Shown in pieces: positions 41,867 to 43,175 of a stretch of DNA of 43,175 nt. The position numbers were made by a program, and so were the translations under genes. The first letter of the stretch is position 1. Each line of letters begins with the position of its first letter. The notes under the pieces are model-generated. The model did no database searches and was not told the origin of the DNA. It saw only the letters and a program-made list of their open reading frames with translations. This DNA comes from a virus, in IMG/VR virus record IMGVR_UViG_3300047564_003491, positions 1-43,175 of that record; one strand, 5' to 3'.

Positions 41867-42487
41867 TCAGGCCTTGGTTGCGGTCTTGGCGGGCTTAAGG
41901 ATGCGGTCTGCCATTTGCGCTAAGACATCGTGCATAGCTTGTTTCCCGTTCGGAGCGGCTTTGTAGAAACCGCTGTCGGTTCTCTCGACTTTGACGCGTA
42001 GCACGCTGCCGAGCTTGGTTGCAAGTTTGCCAGGAGTGCTAGCCCAGTCGCCTTGTGCTCCTGCTGCTGTAATTAGCTGCGCGCAGTGGCCTACATGGAT
42101 CTGCCCATAGACAGCGAGTCGAGCGCAAATCATCCCTAGTGCAGTCCAGTTGGCGAGGCCGATAGGGTCGGCTTCACCATTGGCGACTTTTTTTGGATCA
42201 GGACACTGCGGGCCGGCTTTGGCTAGGTGGGCTGGGAGATTGGTACGGGATGCTTTCTCCCGGACAATCCAACCCTGAGGCATCCACCCCAGTTTGACCA
42301 ATGCTCGCTCCTGCTCCGGTGTGATGGTGACGCCGGCCCAAGGGTCAACGTCTGCTGCTGGGGTGCTGGATCGGTTGGGAGTGCGCTGCGCAGCCGCTTG
42401 AGCAAATGCGGCCATCAGTTCGGCCATGATGTCGCCATCGCCCGTAGGGGCAGCGTTGGCATTGGTGCTGGTTTTATCGGTAGCCAT
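41867..42487 (-). CDS. Hypothetical protein (206 aa)
   Basis: The frame extends upstream to 42571, but that part runs through three strong hairpins, so the internal ATG at 42487 (MATDKTSTNANAAP) is chosen. There is an N-terminal disordered Ala/Asn/Pro region. A conserved-looking core (PWAGVTITPEQERALVKLGW, then LANWTALGMICARLAVYGQI and GKLATKLGSVLRVKVERTDS) follows, then a Lys/Ala-rich C-terminus. No family recognised. The core could be DNA-binding or structural. It is the first gene after the repeat array in transcription order. Confidence 0.6.
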   Translation of the reverse strand: MATDKTSTNANAAPTGDGDIMAELMAAFAQAAAQRTPNRSSTPAADVDPWAGVTITPEQERALVKLGWMPQGWIVREKASRTNLPAHLAKAGPQCPDPKKVANGEADPIGLANWTALGMICARLAVYGQIHVGHCAQLITAAGAQGDWASTPGKLATKLGSVLRVKVERTDSGFYKAAPNGKQAMHDVLAQMADRILKPAKTATKA

Positions 42488-42502
42488 GGTGTGATCTGGT
42501 GA

Positions 42503-42589
42503 GCCCGCCTCTGTGGCGGGCAATAGGGCACGGGGGAGTCGATCCCCCGCCTCTCGCGAATGCGTGCCCATAGGCTCCCCTTGGGGAGC
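42503..42589 (-). promoter_or_regulatory. Structured leader with three GC-rich hairpins
   Basis: Upstream of the 206-aa gene: GCCCGCC-TCTGT-GGCGGGC (42503-42521), CGGGGGA-GTCGA-TCCCCCG (42531-42549, within an outer GGGCAC/GTGCCC pair) and GCTCCCC-TT-GGGGAGC (42574-42589). No coding use is evident. From 42590 to 42778 I see only a TATATT box (minus, 42669-42664) and no gene. Confidence 0.55.
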
Positions 42590-42778
42590 ATGTCGGCAGT
42601 GGTTCTTTAGTTTTCAAGTTGCGGGAGGGGCGCCAGAGAGGCGGCTCCCTCGCCGTTGCAACCAATATACAGCATCTGAGGACCATTGGTGCGGATCGGT
42701 GCCAATGTAACGGAATCGAAACAATCCGCCCTTAGGCTCGGATCGACTCTCTCTATCTGTAACTGCGCCTTGCTTTAT

Positions 42779-42814
42779 CTGTAACTGTAACTGTAACTGT
42801 AACTGTAACTGTAA
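42779..42814. repeat. CTGTAA hexamer tandem array
   Basis: Six perfect head-to-tail copies of CTGTAA followed by CTGTTG. A separate TATCTGTAACTG occurs at about 42754. The hexamer also appears as part of the longer units downstream (TATCTGTAACTA), so both arrays share a core. Confidence 0.95.
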
Positions 42815-42845
42815 CTGTTGACGCGGCTTGTGATAACAATTACTT

Positions 42846-43175
42846 GCAATATATATCTGTAACTATAGGTATATTTAGCTAATCGTTATCTGTAACTAAT
42901 TATCAGCAATCGCTATGTGTAACTATTACCTGGAAAATGCTATGTGCAACTTAACAATCGCTATCTGTAACTATCAACCAGTAATTACTATCTATAGCTA
43001 TTAACTAGCAATTGCTATCTGTAACTAATTATCAGCAATCGCTATCTATATCTATCATCTAGGAATCGCTATCTATCATCTAGGAATCGCTATCTATATC
43101 TATATCTAGCAATCGTTATCTATATCTATTATCTAGCAATCGTTATCTATATGTATATATAGCAATCACTATCTA
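42846..43175. repeat. Iteron-like array of ~27-bp imperfect tandem repeats, continuing past the window
   Basis: About 12 to 13 units of 21-30 bp (mostly 26-27), each opening GCAATCGCTATCT or a close variant followed by an AT-rich part (TGTAACTATTA or ATATCTATTAT). There are no unique spacers and no reading frame. Units near 43021-43175 are most alike; those near 42846-42960 are more diverged. The array is cut by the window end. It may be a replication origin, a partition site or a phage DNA-recognition site. Confidence 0.85.

Noticed and set aside
42488-42571. N-terminal extension of the 206-aa protein to a start at 42571
   Set aside because: The extension is encoded by hairpin DNA and looks non-native; the internal ATG opens a typical disordered N-terminus.
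42474-42686. 70-aa minus-strand ORF over the hairpin leader
   Set aside because: Covers three strong hairpins, has an Arg/Pro-rich low-complexity translation, and overlaps the start of the 206-aa gene in another frame.
42846-43175. CRISPR array
   Set aside because: Units are contiguous and imperfect, without unique spacers or cas genes nearby.

Overview
This window is the structural half of a tailed phage or prophage genome. The morphology looks siphovirus-like: there is a very long tape measure, a lambda-like distal tail order (tape measure, minor tail protein, NlpC/P60-like peptidase, TipJ) and no sheath gene that I can recognise. Almost every gene lies on the minus strand, so transcription order runs from about 42.5 kb down to 1. 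Several small proteins and virion proteins look like those of phages of picocyanobacteria (Synechococcus/Cyanobium type). Collagen-like fibres and a flavin-dependent thymidylate synthase agree with that. The host assignment is inference from remembered family resemblance, not from a search.

Right end (41.2-43.2 kb): an AT-rich array of imperfect ~27-bp tandem repeats runs off the window edge, next to a CTGTAA hexamer array. A hairpin-rich leader follows, then two unrecognised genes, then a 316-bp intergenic region with divergent promoter-like boxes, a 17-bp repeated palindromic motif and alternating G/C tracts that could be a small RNA or an attenuator. Packaging and head module (30.4-41.2 kb): thyX, terL, portal, scaffold, four small basic or conserved proteins, one lone plus-strand gene, a 96-aa protein, the major capsid protein bracketed by terminators, the head-tail connector series, tail terminator and major tail tube protein.

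Fibre module (15.2-30.4 kb): about 15 kb of fibre and adhesin genes sits between the major tail protein and the tail assembly chaperone. It holds two collagen-like fibres (one with a C-terminal S74 self-cleaving chaperone domain), LamG-like and beta-rich adhesins, a small membrane protein and a glycosyltransferase-methyltransferase fusion. It also shows signs of mosaic recombination, including a leftover 3' gene fragment, micro-ORFs and direct repeats. Tail module (1-15.1 kb): the chaperone gpG with a +1-frame gpT extension, a 2506-aa tape measure, minor tail protein, NlpC/P60-like peptidase, TipJ-like tip protein, three further tail proteins (two related to the tail tube) and a partial virion protein at the left edge.

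Five strong intrinsic terminators divide the minus strand into transcription units. Many genes are joined by ATGA, GTGA, TGATG or TAATG overlaps, which suggests coupled translation. I recognised no small terminase, prohead protease, integrase, endolysin or replication gene. All family names are from sequence recognition by eye.
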